From a virus, in IMG/VR virus record IMGVR_UViG_3300042887_002809, positions 1 through 46,383 of that record: 46,383 nt of DNA. One strand, given 5' to 3'. The position numbers and the translations under genes are program-made. Of this stretch, positions 21,652 through 31,521 are shown piece after piece (the first letter of the stretch is position 1; each line of letters opens with the position of its first letter). Below the pieces are notes generated by a model. That model did not search any database, had not been told where the DNA came from, and saw nothing but the letters and a program-made list of their open reading frames with translations.

Positions 21652-23838
21652 CTAACTACAACTAACACAAGATATGTCATAATCAATCAACAAGTTGACT
21701 TTTATTTCAGTATCTTGTAATGGATTTATTTGTTGAACTGTACAGTTTTTAGTTGTATCCTCACATGCTGTTGTTATTGTAATCCTATTTGATATTACAT
21801 CAACAGTAACACTTGATATACCTGAAAAACTTTCCAAAATATTTATAATGGCATCCGCCCAAACCGTATCACTTGGATAATCTGTGGTTCCTGTTGAAGT
21901 GTAGAACTGTGTTTGTGCTGATACCCCACCAACCTCAGCGTAAATCGTAAAGTCAGCAGAATTAATAATACAATTTGTATCACCACTTGTAAGATCGTAA
22001 AAACCTTCTAAGTACATGGACCTTATCGTCTTTTTCTGTATTAAACCACTATCAAAGAATTGTTCCTCACAAACAGTATAGTATCTATAATCCACATATT
22101 TTTTAGTTCCAGTAAGAGTTACCGATTTTGTTAAAGAACACCCACTTACATCAGTACAAGTTAAACTATATGTCCCTGCGGTAAGACCACTAACCGTAGA
22201 TCCTGTTTGCCCGTTAATACTTCCTCCACTCCATACTAAATTAAATGGTGGTTCCCCTGAAAAAATAAAAGTAGTGATTGACCCATCGTTACCATTAAAT
22301 GGTTGTGAAGCAAATAAATCAAAATAAACCGATTCACTATAATCAACATAAACAGCAAAACTCTGAATACAATTTGGTGTACCAGAATCTTGTACCGTAA
22401 GCGTATAATTACCCCATTTTAGGTTATTAAAAATACCAACAGGACTTGTTGTACTTGTTGGATTATAAGTTGGGCCTGTCAATGTAAATAAGTAAGGTAA
22501 TGTACCTCCCGTCGAAACAACAACTTCAATTCTACCATTATCCCCCCCACATGTCGTTCCTGTAACTGCGGTTGTTGCACTATATAAATTAGTTGAGCTA
22601 ATTGTTGTTGTTGCAGTATAAGTACAACCAGCGGATGTTACCGTTACTAAGTAATTACCATTAGGTAACCCATTAAATGTCTGATTTGGATTTCCTAACA
22701 CACCAACTTGTTGTATTCCTGAACTACCTGAAACTGAAATTAGTAAGTTAGCCTCGGTACTATTTCCATTATCAACCAAAACTTGTATTGATCCACTACT
22801 TGTAGAACAAAATGAATTAGTTGTGTTAACAGCAACCGTACTAAATGAGTTTGGTGTTTGTAAAGTAACGCTATCAAATATCGTACATAAACCAGCATCA
22901 GTTACCAAGAAAGAGTATGCTCCCGATGATAAACCTGTAAATGTTAATGACGTATCAAACGTTATTCCAACTTGACCCGAAGATCCGCTGAAAAAATAAG
23001 GTGCGGTTCCATTTGCAACTATAAACTCAACTTCCCCGTCGTTCGCAAAACAACTTGGTTGCTGAATCGTTATAAAACCGGCAGATTGTAATGGTGCAAC
23101 GGTATTAACAAAATATGATTGTGAACTACTACAACCGGATGAGTTAGTTATATCAACAATGTAAGTACCACTTGTTAACCCTGTAACTGTTGTACCTGTT
23201 TGTCCGTTTACATTTGAACTCCAGTTTATCGTATAAGCAGAAATTGGAGGAGTTAAACCTGTAATAAATATTTTTCCACTTCCTCCACCAATACAACTAG
23301 CATCGTCAACAACATATCCACCAAATGTGAATCCTGTTGATGGTGTTAAAATAACTGAAGCCGTTATCCCTGTACATCCACCACCATCGTTAGCAACTAT
23401 ATAGTACGTTCCCGCAGATAAGTTGGTGAACTCATAATAAGGTGTTGGTGTTATTGCTGATGTTATGTAATTATCACTACCATCGTAAAGAATAAATGAC
23501 GCATTCCCATAAACTGTAGGTGTAAACCCTGTAATAACACCATTATCTAAACCACACGAAGGTGCTGTCGAATCAATAGTTACAGTTGTACCTGTTGAAA
23601 TGTAAAATGGTTGGACTATTTTGGTGGTCACGTTCGCAACATTAACATAATAAGTACCACCTGTCAGTCCCGTCACATAATAAAAAGTAGTACTTGCAGA
23701 TGAAGGTAGATATAAACCGGCAGCATCCGCAACACTATATGTGGCAGTATCACCGGTTATGTTAAAAAACACCGCACCTGATCCTGTATTACTACAGTCA
23801 CCAGTGACGCTTAAATTATATACTTGAATGTACCCCAT
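21652..23838 (-). CDS. SprB-repeat tail protein, about seven tandem beta domains
   Basis: 728 residues made of about seven SprB-type repeats of roughly 75-85 residues. Each has a signature such as GLTSGTYIVDITNSSGC, GLSSGAYSFLVTDAG or GLTAGTYSLTCTDVSGC. A distinct C-terminal module of about 110 residues (about 615-728) resembles the C-terminus of the neighbouring 995-aa protein (YPSDTVWADAI against YPTDTQWVNAL; both end with paired Cys). There is no signal peptide. The repeats probably form a rod that binds the host surface or projects from the baseplate. Its ATG overlaps the upstream stop as TAATG, so translation is coupled to the 995-aa protein. Confidence 0.82.
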   Translation of the reverse strand: MGYIQVYNLSVTGDCSNTGSGAVFFNITGDTATYSVADAAGLYLPSSASTTFYYVTGLTGGTYYVNVANVTTKIVQPFYISTGTTVTIDSTAPSCGLDNGVITGFTPTVYGNASFILYDGSDNYITSAITPTPYYEFTNLSAGTYYIVANDGGGCTGITASVILTPSTGFTFGGYVVDDASCIGGGSGKIFITGLTPPISAYTINWSSNVNGQTGTTVTGLTSGTYIVDITNSSGCSSSQSYFVNTVAPLQSAGFITIQQPSCFANDGEVEFIVANGTAPYFFSGSSGQVGITFDTSLTFTGLSSGAYSFLVTDAGLCTIFDSVTLQTPNSFSTVAVNTTNSFCSTSSGSIQVLVDNGNSTEANLLISVSGSSGIQQVGVLGNPNQTFNGLPNGNYLVTVTSAGCTYTATTTISSTNLYSATTAVTGTTCGGDNGRIEVVVSTGGTLPYLFTLTGPTYNPTSTTSPVGIFNNLKWGNYTLTVQDSGTPNCIQSFAVYVDYSESVYFDLFASQPFNGNDGSITTFIFSGEPPFNLVWSGGSINGQTGSTVSGLTAGTYSLTCTDVSGCSLTKSVTLTGTKKYVDYRYYTVCEEQFFDSGLIQKKTIRSMYLEGFYDLTSGDTNCIINSADFTIYAEVGGVSAQTQFYTSTGTTDYPSDTVWADAIINILESFSGISSVTVDVISNRITITTACEDTTKNCTVQQINPLQDTEIKVNLLIDYDISCVSCS

Positions 23839-26825
23839 TATTGATTACAAAATATTTCAAATTCAATTCCTATGTTTATTTGGAAGTCGTCAAAATTAGG
23901 AATACAGTTATTGTTAAATACAACCACATTTTCATTGTCCACATCAATATTATAACTATAACCTGATGTTAGTAAATTATCTAAAGCGTCTCCCAAAGCA
24001 TTAACCCATTGAGTGTCGGTAGGATATTGACTTGGTCCAATTCCACTGAAGAATCCGTATTGTTGTATTAATACTCCGTTTTGTCTTATATCAACATACC
24101 AACTTGATGAAACCGTATTTATCGAACACACGGTTGAGTTTAAACCATTTTGAGTAAAGAAGTTTTGTAATGTTTGAGTTAAAACAACACCAAAAGAACT
24201 AATTAACGGATCACTATTCCAAGGATATAAACCACAAATAACTTCTTGTACAGGACAATCTAAAACATAAAGTTGTGTTGATAAAGTACAAGGTTTACAA
24301 GGTACCGGTATAAATCTACAACCTTCTTGTCTTCTCCAAACAAATTTTTGTCTGTGTAGAACAGAATTTTCTAACCTAACACCAGTGTTCCATATTGTTG
24401 TAGCAGGAACCATTTGTTCTACCATTCTAATCCAATAGTTACCCATACCATTCACATAATCAATCATCGTTTGATATGTGAAATTATCATTTTCAATACC
24501 CGCTAATTTTTGTGATTCCAAGTATCTCCAATAAATTGATTGTAATGTGGGGTACCCACCTGTTTTACCATCAGTGATTGTTTGTCTATTTCGGACATTA
24601 ATCATATTCCTCCAAAACGTTTGAGCAAACTCAAAGAATGTTTTTTGTTTTGGTTTCGGAACAATTGTTGTCCAATCAATACCACCCAATTTAGGATATG
24701 GGTTTGGTATATCACAAGGTGTTGGTGGTGTATAGAATAACCCTTGTTCAGGTATTGGGAAGTTATATTGACGAGACATTGTCCATACATCATAAACCAA
24801 ACCTTGAGCCGGGTTCATCATAATATCAACATTCTTAACATTCAATGTTAAACATTCTTCCCCCACCTCATAATAAGAATTAAATCCACCCTCAAAACTT
24901 GTTCTTAAAGTTGGGTCTGAATCAGTCCAACTCTTTTTATTATCGGCAACTCTTCTTAACTTAAACCCTAAGTTCAAATAAGGGAATTGTCTGTATCGTT
25001 GTAAATATTCTTCACCGTAATTAAATGGTAATAGTTGAGTTTGATAATTTGGGTTATTACCTGTAAATAATAAATTTGTTGGTACCGCAAACTCAGGCAT
25101 TCTGTGTTGTGGTGTGGACTCAAACCATCCCCCACCAATTTGGAAGTAATATGTTTCAGATGCGGTTGGCATTTGAGGACAACCGAACGCGTCAACAGGA
25201 TAATCACCTCTATCCGTTAAAACATTAGAATTAACCGAAAATGTTGTGAATCCCGTATATTGAACCCCTTGAATGTAGAATATATTATCACCTTGTAATA
25301 CGGGTAATTGTAAACTTATCGTACCACCTGTAATTTGGAAGTATTGTTTTTCAAACTCCCTCATGTTGATTCGTTGATCCGCAACATAGATGTATTCATT
25401 AAAATCAATCAACGCTTCAGGTGCACCAACCATTCTTAATAAACACTCAATAGATTTTCTTGTACCTTTTGATTTAAAAAGGTAAGCTGAGTTTAATATT
25501 AAGTTCCTATAGAACTGATAGTTGATCTCTTCAGGTGTTGGTCCGATTTGTAAACCAGGGAATGTATTAGGTTGTGTTGAGAATACCGCCTGTAGTAACT
25601 CCTCATTGGATATTGGTGAGAAATTTGTGGTCCAACCCAAAGTTTGAGCCAAGTTTTTCAATAATTGTGATGGTATATCGTTCTGTACGGTATAATGAAC
25701 ACTATTAATATTACCTAAAGCCGATATGAAAGATTTTGTCTCATCGAAACTTCTTCCATAAATCTGTAATAATTTTTCGAATTTTTGGTCAGGTGTATCA
25801 AACTCTTTTAATGCTCCTGTTGTAAAAAATCTTGAAATTAAGTTTGTATTATATTGATCTAAATTGATCGCAAAGTCATTAATCTGTGTTAAGTAGTTAT
25901 CAAAACTTGATGTGATGATATCTAAGTTCCAAATACCCGCTTTAGGGAATGTTGCATACTCACTTGAGATCGCAAATGAACCATCTTCCAATTCTTTTGG
26001 TACAACAAACTTAGCTGTGTAAGCCGGTGTTATTTGTCTGTTAAGCAAAAAGTTCTCAACCGGATCAAACTTAAGATTAAACACTTTATTAACCTCAAAG
26101 TCATTTGGTCTAATTACCAAATAATCATAAGATATTTGATTACCACTAAATGGATTTCCATCAACAATGATTTTTAAACTAGTTGAACTACTATCGGTAG
26201 GGTATAAATAATTAAGAGGGTATTGTTGTCCGTTAATGAATAGAATATATTTTTTATACTCTAATTTCATATTTCTTAATATTGAAACCTCATTTTCACT
26301 AAACCTCATGTTGGTTTCAGCGTTTTGTGAGTAATCAATATCAAAAGGGTTTCTTATTGAAGATAATAAAATCTCTAATGTTGTATCATTTTCAATAGAA
26401 TCATAACTTATATTGAATGCGGTTTCTTGGTTAATGAATTTGTCCGTTTGTGGTGCAATTTCTAAACCAGCGGGAAAGAAGTTAATTATCTTTGTTATTG
26501 AGACCGAAAATCTTTTAACTAATGAACCATATTGGGTAAAGTTTGTTACCTGACTTAAATCGTAATTAGGATAAACTCGGTAGTTTGCCGCTAATATTTC
26601 TGCGGACTCTACGTTTGTATCAATATTAATAGATTCTAAATTGATAGGATCAGAAAATGTACCTATCGTAAAAGTTCTATTCTGTTTTTCGGTAATGTTT
26701 GTTGTGAAATTAAAATTCGCTTGTGTCAAACCTCCGCCAGCAACAAGTTGTACCCCAACTAAATTGTTAGAGAATTGATTTGCTGCACTACTTTGAGGCG
26801 GACAAGTAAATTTCTGTGTTGCCAT
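23838..26825 (-). CDS. Large baseplate/tail protein with tail-protein-I-like region
   Basis: 995 residues. A central region at about 430-480 (YRNLILNSAYLFKSKGTRKS, IECLLRMVGAPEALIDF) resembles the phage tail protein I / baseplate-wedge region that links wedges to fibres. Another conserved-looking block at about 770-840 contains MGNYWIRMVEQMVPATTIW. The last 130 or so residues are a Cys-bearing module shared with the 728-aa protein downstream, apparently fused to a baseplate body. It is translationally coupled to the 301-aa gene upstream (TAATG). It is likely the fibre-bearing outer baseplate component; assignment to a T4 gene number is not supported. Confidence 0.75.
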   Translation of the reverse strand: MATQKFTCPPQSSAANQFSNNLVGVQLVAGGGLTQANFNFTTNITEKQNRTFTIGTFSDPINLESINIDTNVESAEILAANYRVYPNYDLSQVTNFTQYGSLVKRFSVSITKIINFFPAGLEIAPQTDKFINQETAFNISYDSIENDTTLEILLSSIRNPFDIDYSQNAETNMRFSENEVSILRNMKLEYKKYILFINGQQYPLNYLYPTDSSSTSLKIIVDGNPFSGNQISYDYLVIRPNDFEVNKVFNLKFDPVENFLLNRQITPAYTAKFVVPKELEDGSFAISSEYATFPKAGIWNLDIITSSFDNYLTQINDFAINLDQYNTNLISRFFTTGALKEFDTPDQKFEKLLQIYGRSFDETKSFISALGNINSVHYTVQNDIPSQLLKNLAQTLGWTTNFSPISNEELLQAVFSTQPNTFPGLQIGPTPEEINYQFYRNLILNSAYLFKSKGTRKSIECLLRMVGAPEALIDFNEYIYVADQRINMREFEKQYFQITGGTISLQLPVLQGDNIFYIQGVQYTGFTTFSVNSNVLTDRGDYPVDAFGCPQMPTASETYYFQIGGGWFESTPQHRMPEFAVPTNLLFTGNNPNYQTQLLPFNYGEEYLQRYRQFPYLNLGFKLRRVADNKKSWTDSDPTLRTSFEGGFNSYYEVGEECLTLNVKNVDIMMNPAQGLVYDVWTMSRQYNFPIPEQGLFYTPPTPCDIPNPYPKLGGIDWTTIVPKPKQKTFFEFAQTFWRNMINVRNRQTITDGKTGGYPTLQSIYWRYLESQKLAGIENDNFTYQTMIDYVNGMGNYWIRMVEQMVPATTIWNTGVRLENSVLHRQKFVWRRQEGCRFIPVPCKPCTLSTQLYVLDCPVQEVICGLYPWNSDPLISSFGVVLTQTLQNFFTQNGLNSTVCSINTVSSSWYVDIRQNGVLIQQYGFFSGIGPSQYPTDTQWVNALGDALDNLLTSGYSYNIDVDNENVVVFNNNCIPNFDDFQINIGIEFEIFCNQ

Positions 26826-27730
26826 TAAGCTGTGATATTGTTAAATGCTTTAGAGAAGTCGATATTTTCACCACGATTTTGTCTAACCTCATAAAGAAGA
26901 GAGTTAAACTGATCTTTAATTTCATACAAGTTGTATTGTTGATAGATGTTATTATCAGCATCGTAAATAGTGTAGATACCGTCCTCAATAGATTTAGTTT
27001 GATTACCGTAAAGTGCAATTGCAAGTGTTGAAATGTCTTGATCAACAATTTCAATTTCAGTACTTATAGGGTTGAAGTATGTATTTGAAATAATGATACT
27101 TTGGTTTGGTTGACCTATAAATGGTGTTGCACTTGGTTTGTTAGTAGGTGATGATGAAGGTGATAACGTACAAAATAGTAGGTTTGTTGCTCCCTCAACA
27201 TAAGCATATCTAATAGATTTTTGAATTGTGTTTGTTAGGTTTTGTACCACAGGTTCACAATAGAACGATGAAGTAATGATCCTAAAAAAGTTAGGTATTT
27301 TAGTCCCATCAGGATTTAAATATTCAACTCTAAAACCAACTAACCCCTGATTAACGAATTTGTTTCTATATTCAACTGGAACGTTATTAAGGTCAATCAC
27401 AAGACCCTTTACATTTGGTAATGCCGATAAGACACCACAATCAGTAATTGTTGTTCTGATTTGTGCCGGTCTAATCATTAGAGTATAAATCCCTAATTTG
27501 TTAAATTGGTCTGCCGGTAGTTTAAGGTTATATAAACCACCTAATATTTCAACACTACTTCCACCTGTATTGGCGTTATTGAAGTATGGTCTCAACACAT
27601 CTTGAGCATTCAAAGTTGTTAGTGTGAAGTTCTGAGTATCGTCTCTTGATTCTGTATAAACCACTACGATCTCAACGTCTTCAGGACTAACGTCTGATGG
27701 TCTTATAGTTCCGTAATTACCTGTTGCCAT
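26825..27730 (-). CDS. Baseplate/tail structural protein of unknown class
   Basis: 301 residues, beta-rich and soluble. The N-terminal half (GGLYNLKLPADQFNKLGIYT, VIDLNNVPVEYRN) looks like a compact structural domain. A Ser/Pro/Thr-rich loop (SPSSSPTNKPSATP) lies at about 190-203. A C-terminal helical region containing QQYNLYEIKDQFN follows. I recognise no named family. It heads a run of coupled genes in the late block and has a TATTTAT motif 22 nt before the ATG. The proximity to gp25/gp6 homologues makes a baseplate role likely. Confidence 0.65.
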   Translation of the reverse strand: MATGNYGTIRPSDVSPEDVEIVVVYTESRDDTQNFTLTTLNAQDVLRPYFNNANTGGSSVEILGGLYNLKLPADQFNKLGIYTLMIRPAQIRTTITDCGVLSALPNVKGLVIDLNNVPVEYRNKFVNQGLVGFRVEYLNPDGTKIPNFFRIITSSFYCEPVVQNLTNTIQKSIRYAYVEGATNLLFCTLSPSSSPTNKPSATPFIGQPNQSIIISNTYFNPISTEIEIVDQDISTLAIALYGNQTKSIEDGIYTIYDADNNIYQQYNLYEIKDQFNSLLYEVRQNRGENIDFSKAFNNITA

Positions 27731-27752
27731 TTTTAATCTTTTTTCCTTTTTT

Positions 27753-27759
27753 ATAAATA
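27753..27759 (-). promoter_or_regulatory. Candidate late-promoter motif TATTTAT
   Basis: CTATTTATAAA on the minus strand, 22 nt before the ATG of the 301-aa gene. An AAGGA-like stretch lies between, one of few Shine-Dalgarno-like sites here. Confidence 0.35.
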
Positions 27760-27760
27760 G

Positions 27761-28936
27761 TTATGTGGACACTTTTTCAACATTAAAATATTTGTATCCG
27801 TATTTTTCTAAATCACCCACATTATCGACTTCACCTAACCTCATCACATTTTCCAATGCAGTATATTTGCCTCGTTCAATAAAGACATTTGTTATAATTT
27901 CGGGTTCGTCAATAACATTTAATAATGCCTCATTCTTTGTTAGAGCACTTAAAACTAAATCACCTGGTACTAAACCATACGAATCAACTACATAAATTGT
28001 ATAGTCCTCGTAATCAAAATAGTTTACACCATTGATCGTATAAGCCGAATACGACCCTGTTGGGTCAACACCCCAATATGTTCCTATCGAACCTGTGTTT
28101 CCTGTAACCTGAATACCTAATTTATATTTCCCGCCAGCCAAGTTTATCTTTGGTCCGTATTGTGATAAATCATTAAGTGTTGATTCAGTAAATCCTGTAA
28201 TAACAAATGGTACCGAAGTATAGTTGTAAGAGTAATAATCAGTCACATCGGTATTTGAATCACCTGTGAATATATAGTCGTAACTTATTGGTGTTGCAGA
28301 CCAACTACCGCCAGCAGGATAAAACACAATATTACCCTGTGGATTTGTTATTGTTACATTTGAATATGGTACTGTTACGGGTTTCTCAACTTTAGATATA
28401 CCCCAAGGCGAATTAGCCGTTAGAGTAATTGTGTAGTTGTTTGATGCCGTCGGGTAGATGTGAGTTAAAGGTGTAATACCAACAACCGATTGTTGTGGTG
28501 ACCCATCACCCCAATCCAAAGTATAGGTCGATAATTGTAAAAACTTAATAAACTCTAAATCGGAAGTATTATAAAAAGTATATGTATACGGATTTATAGT
28601 ATTAGCCGTAGCGATAAAATTATTTAATACATCCGCCTGTAACATTAAACCATCAGTTGGGGTGTAATAACCCAAATCAACCGCAGATTCAGTTAACATA
28701 ATATTAACTGAAAGTCCTGTTAAGAACGATGTTCCACCTGTGTTACCCGATAAAATATAATCCATAGGTAGATAAACACCAGTTGTTCCTGTTGTAGTTG
28801 CACTTATTGTTGTTTCGGTTAAACAACAAGGATCAATAATAGTGGTAATATCTGTTTCCCCTGTGTATGGAACAAATACAAGATCACTCTTGATGTTTTC
28901 GGGTGAAATAATAAACTTATATTCTTGTAATTCCAT
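27761..28936 (-). CDS. PKD-domain tail protein
   Basis: 391 residues with a PKD-type immunoglobulin domain at about 125-190. Its signature LDWGDGSPQQS, the later LTHIYPTASNNYTITL and the closing V-strand match the WGDG...H.Y....Y.I.L pattern. PKD domains are common in Bacteroidetes surface proteins and phage fibres and mediate sugar or protein contacts. The flanks are beta-rich; the C-terminus (KYTALENVMRLGEVDNVGDL) looks helical and may dock to the baseplate. The ATG overlaps the upstream stop (TAATG). Confidence 0.75.
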   Translation of the reverse strand: MELQEYKFIISPENIKSDLVFVPYTGETDITTIIDPCCLTETTISATTTGTTGVYLPMDYILSGNTGGTSFLTGLSVNIMLTESAVDLGYYTPTDGLMLQADVLNNFIATANTINPYTYTFYNTSDLEFIKFLQLSTYTLDWGDGSPQQSVVGITPLTHIYPTASNNYTITLTANSPWGISKVEKPVTVPYSNVTITNPQGNIVFYPAGGSWSATPISYDYIFTGDSNTDVTDYYSYNYTSVPFVITGFTESTLNDLSQYGPKINLAGGKYKLGIQVTGNTGSIGTYWGVDPTGSYSAYTINGVNYFDYEDYTIYVVDSYGLVPGDLVLSALTKNEALLNVIDEPEIITNVFIERGKYTALENVMRLGEVDNVGDLEKYGYKYFNVEKVST

Positions 28937-29739
28937 TATGGATTAACGTATTCGTACCATTTTATCGGTGTTAAAGAATCACCAACCCTTAAGTTGGTTG
29001 ATGTTGAGAACACTTCGTATGTTTTGTTGTTATAATTTAAATCTACTCTATAATAGAAATATGTTGAGTTATCAAAAGTGAATTTATCAGGTATGATTAA
29101 ATTTTGTCGGGTATTGGTCATTCTCTTAAAAACACCGGTTCTTGCATCAAAGAAACTTGCCGTCATATAAAATTCATCGATATTAATCACCTCACGACTT
29201 CTTAACCAATAAATGAAAAACCCTTCTTTATCACCAATATAATCTAAAACCATTTTTGGTTTCTTAATCTCAACAGGTGGAACCAAAGGTGATAAAACCA
29301 CCGTTTCTGTTCTACCTTGTTGTACCGGTAAAATAATCGATAAATAAAGTTGTTGTGTCTTTTCGTTATCACTATCAAACAAATCCAACTTAAAAAACGA
29401 TTTAATAAATGGTTTAGCGTAATAATATACTTGTTCTGTGGTAAATCCGAGATCTAAATATGAATTATCCCAAGACCCTACGGTTGTTGCCGTAATTGGT
29501 TGTGAGTAATCATAAAAGTAAAATTCGTAATCAATCGCCGAATCTAAATTAGGAAATACATTATGTGCAAACCTTGATATTTCAAAGTCGGTCGCGGTTC
29601 CAATAACTTGTTTTAAGATAGTTGTCTCGTATTCTGTGATCGCTTCATCTCTACCAGTAAAATCCCATTGCATATTAATTGGGATATTAATAGATTGGTC
29701 TAAATCTGTTTTTAATATTTTTACTTTATTCGCATTCAT
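28936..29739 (-). CDS. Baseplate/tail structural protein, coupled to neighbours
   Basis: 267 residues, beta-rich and aromatic-rich (YYYAKPFIKSFFKL, YFYYRVDLNYNN). No named domain is recognised, but the second half reads like a fibronectin-III or immunoglobulin sandwich. It overlaps the upstream 597-aa gene by 14 nt and the downstream PKD gene by a TAATG, so all three are translated together. Probably a structural subunit of the baseplate periphery. Confidence 0.65.
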   Translation of the reverse strand: MNANKVKILKTDLDQSINIPINMQWDFTGRDEAITEYETTILKQVIGTATDFEISRFAHNVFPNLDSAIDYEFYFYDYSQPITATTVGSWDNSYLDLGFTTEQVYYYAKPFIKSFFKLDLFDSDNEKTQQLYLSIILPVQQGRTETVVLSPLVPPVEIKKPKMVLDYIGDKEGFFIYWLRSREVINIDEFYMTASFFDARTGVFKRMTNTRQNLIIPDKFTFDNSTYFYYRVDLNYNNKTYEVFSTSTNLRVGDSLTPIKWYEYVNP

Positions 29740-31519
29740 CTACTAATGGATCCTCAATTGTGTTTATGTTCTGTGGAACTTTACCTATTTGTGCGTAATC
29801 ACTTGGTATGTTAAAATCTTCAGGTGTTATCCTAAAAATCGTATTAACGTATGGATAATGACCCCCATTCATAAATGGAAAATCAATACCAATACCTTCA
29901 TTATCTATAAAACCATATGGATATAAATCCCTCCATCTAAACAATGCGTTTGTTGTGGAGTAATATGCGTAAGGTGGAATACCAACTACACTTGTTGAAC
30001 TTCCTTCCTCAATATAATCGGAGAATGCTCCGATTTGAATTGGATTATGTGGTTGATAAAAATACCCTATTTGATTACTACTATTTAACCCATTATCAAC
30101 GATTGCAAACCAATTTTGGTTGAATTTTATTTTGTGTTGATAAGTTGATATAACTCTTTCTAACTGATTGAAGTTATTCCATTCACAAAAATCTCCGTCG
30201 ATTGTGTCACCTGATGATAATAATTGATTGTAAAAAAACGGTCCTGTCCCAACCAAAGAATTGTATTGTCCTTGTGGTATATTTGTATTTGAATTGGGGT
30301 TATTTTGATCCCACCAAGTTTGGGGTTTTTTGTTCTGTAAAAACGTATTAAAGTCCCAACCTTGTTTCATATTTCTTGTCCACCCAAAATAACCTCTCCA
30401 AATTGTCGTAAAAAATAATTCAGTTAGTGGTCTGTTTTGATTATCTATTAATCCACTTATATTGATATCACAATTGAATGATAATGTGTAGGACCTACTA
30501 CCTTCTTTAACAGATGTTCTTTGTTTTTCATTTGGTGTTAGAACTTTTATCTCACATTTCTTTTTATCACCATAGATGTTTCTTTCAAAACCGGCATTAA
30601 CTAAAACAGCACAATTAGGGTCAGTAATGATTTTGTGTTTACGAATATAATATTGACTTACCGTGTCCGCAGAATTAGCGGCATTTATTACCCTCCTAAA
30701 TGTCCCTTGAGTGTTTGTTTGGAATGTCGTACCAGTATATCCAACATTTCGTATGTTGAAGATGTATTCATCAGATCCTGACCCTCCATCACCCAAACTA
30801 GTTACTTGGAACATTTGGTTTCCGTTGTAATTTACAGATAGATAAACATATTCTCCAACCGTTAACCCGTGTTTCATTGGTGTCTTGAATACTATATTAT
30901 TACGTAAAGTATTTGATCCTACCACAATATAATATGGTATCCCATTCGATGCGACCCAACTCCAAGTTATATTTGTGTCCGGTTCTACGGTAAATAAAGT
31001 TTTGGTGAAATCATTTGCGTAAGCATAACTTATATAATGAGACCAGTTATAGGTCGTTGCACTTACACTTTTAAAGTTTAAGTGATTACTTGGTGGTTGA
31101 GTATAACCCACAACACTATTATCCGTCCTGATGAAATCAAATTCAGAGTATTGTGGTAGACCTTCCCACGGCACACTTTGATCTGTCGCAAATGGGGGTT
31201 GATTACCTTGATAATAGTAGTTTTGAGCATTACCTACCGCGTTAGTATAATATAAGTTATCTCTATATGGAACATAAGTAGTTTCACCTGAAATTGCGTT
31301 CTCAAATAAGATTGTGAACTTGGTGACCGGTCTAAATATGGTTGACGCTTGTCGTTCTTCTTCAAATACATTTACCAAATTTAAATCAACACTTCTGTCA
31401 TATTCAATTAAATCTTTACTTGTTTGACTGAACGGTATGTTTATAAACTGATCGGTTCTCGGTGCGGATTTATATCTCTGTGTTGACGATATTATTCTTT
31501 CTGTTGGATCTACGGTCAT
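29726..31519 (-). CDS. Baseplate/tail structural protein of unknown class
   Basis: 597 residues with no membrane segment. The N-terminus (TERIISSTQRYKSAPRTDQF) is polar. A central part at about 280-400 contains KCEIKVLTPNEKQRTSVKEG, and the C-terminus is Pro/Gly/Tyr-rich. I recognise no family. Its start lies 2 nt after the stop of the 1860-aa gene and its end overlaps the 267-aa gene. By gene order (25, 6, large protein, this one) it occupies the place of a T4 wedge component such as gp8, but sequence support is lacking. Confidence 0.62.
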   Translation of the reverse strand: MTVDPTERIISSTQRYKSAPRTDQFINIPFSQTSKDLIEYDRSVDLNLVNVFEEERQASTIFRPVTKFTILFENAISGETTYVPYRDNLYYTNAVGNAQNYYYQGNQPPFATDQSVPWEGLPQYSEFDFIRTDNSVVGYTQPPSNHLNFKSVSATTYNWSHYISYAYANDFTKTLFTVEPDTNITWSWVASNGIPYYIVVGSNTLRNNIVFKTPMKHGLTVGEYVYLSVNYNGNQMFQVTSLGDGGSGSDEYIFNIRNVGYTGTTFQTNTQGTFRRVINAANSADTVSQYYIRKHKIITDPNCAVLVNAGFERNIYGDKKKCEIKVLTPNEKQRTSVKEGSRSYTLSFNCDINISGLIDNQNRPLTELFFTTIWRGYFGWTRNMKQGWDFNTFLQNKKPQTWWDQNNPNSNTNIPQGQYNSLVGTGPFFYNQLLSSGDTIDGDFCEWNNFNQLERVISTYQHKIKFNQNWFAIVDNGLNSSNQIGYFYQPHNPIQIGAFSDYIEEGSSTSVVGIPPYAYYSTTNALFRWRDLYPYGFIDNEGIGIDFPFMNGGHYPYVNTIFRITPEDFNIPSDYAQIGKVPQNINTIEDPLVDECE

Positions 31520-31521
31520 TA

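Noticed and set aside
13516-23838. Diversity-generating retroelement acting on the fibre or adhesin genes
   Set aside because: No reverse transcriptase gene and no template/variable repeat pair were seen. Variation by plain repeat recombination explains the repeats better.
26788-27054. 88-aa minus-strand frame across the 995/301-aa gene junction
   Set aside because: It lies inside two well-supported coupled genes and has out-of-frame composition.
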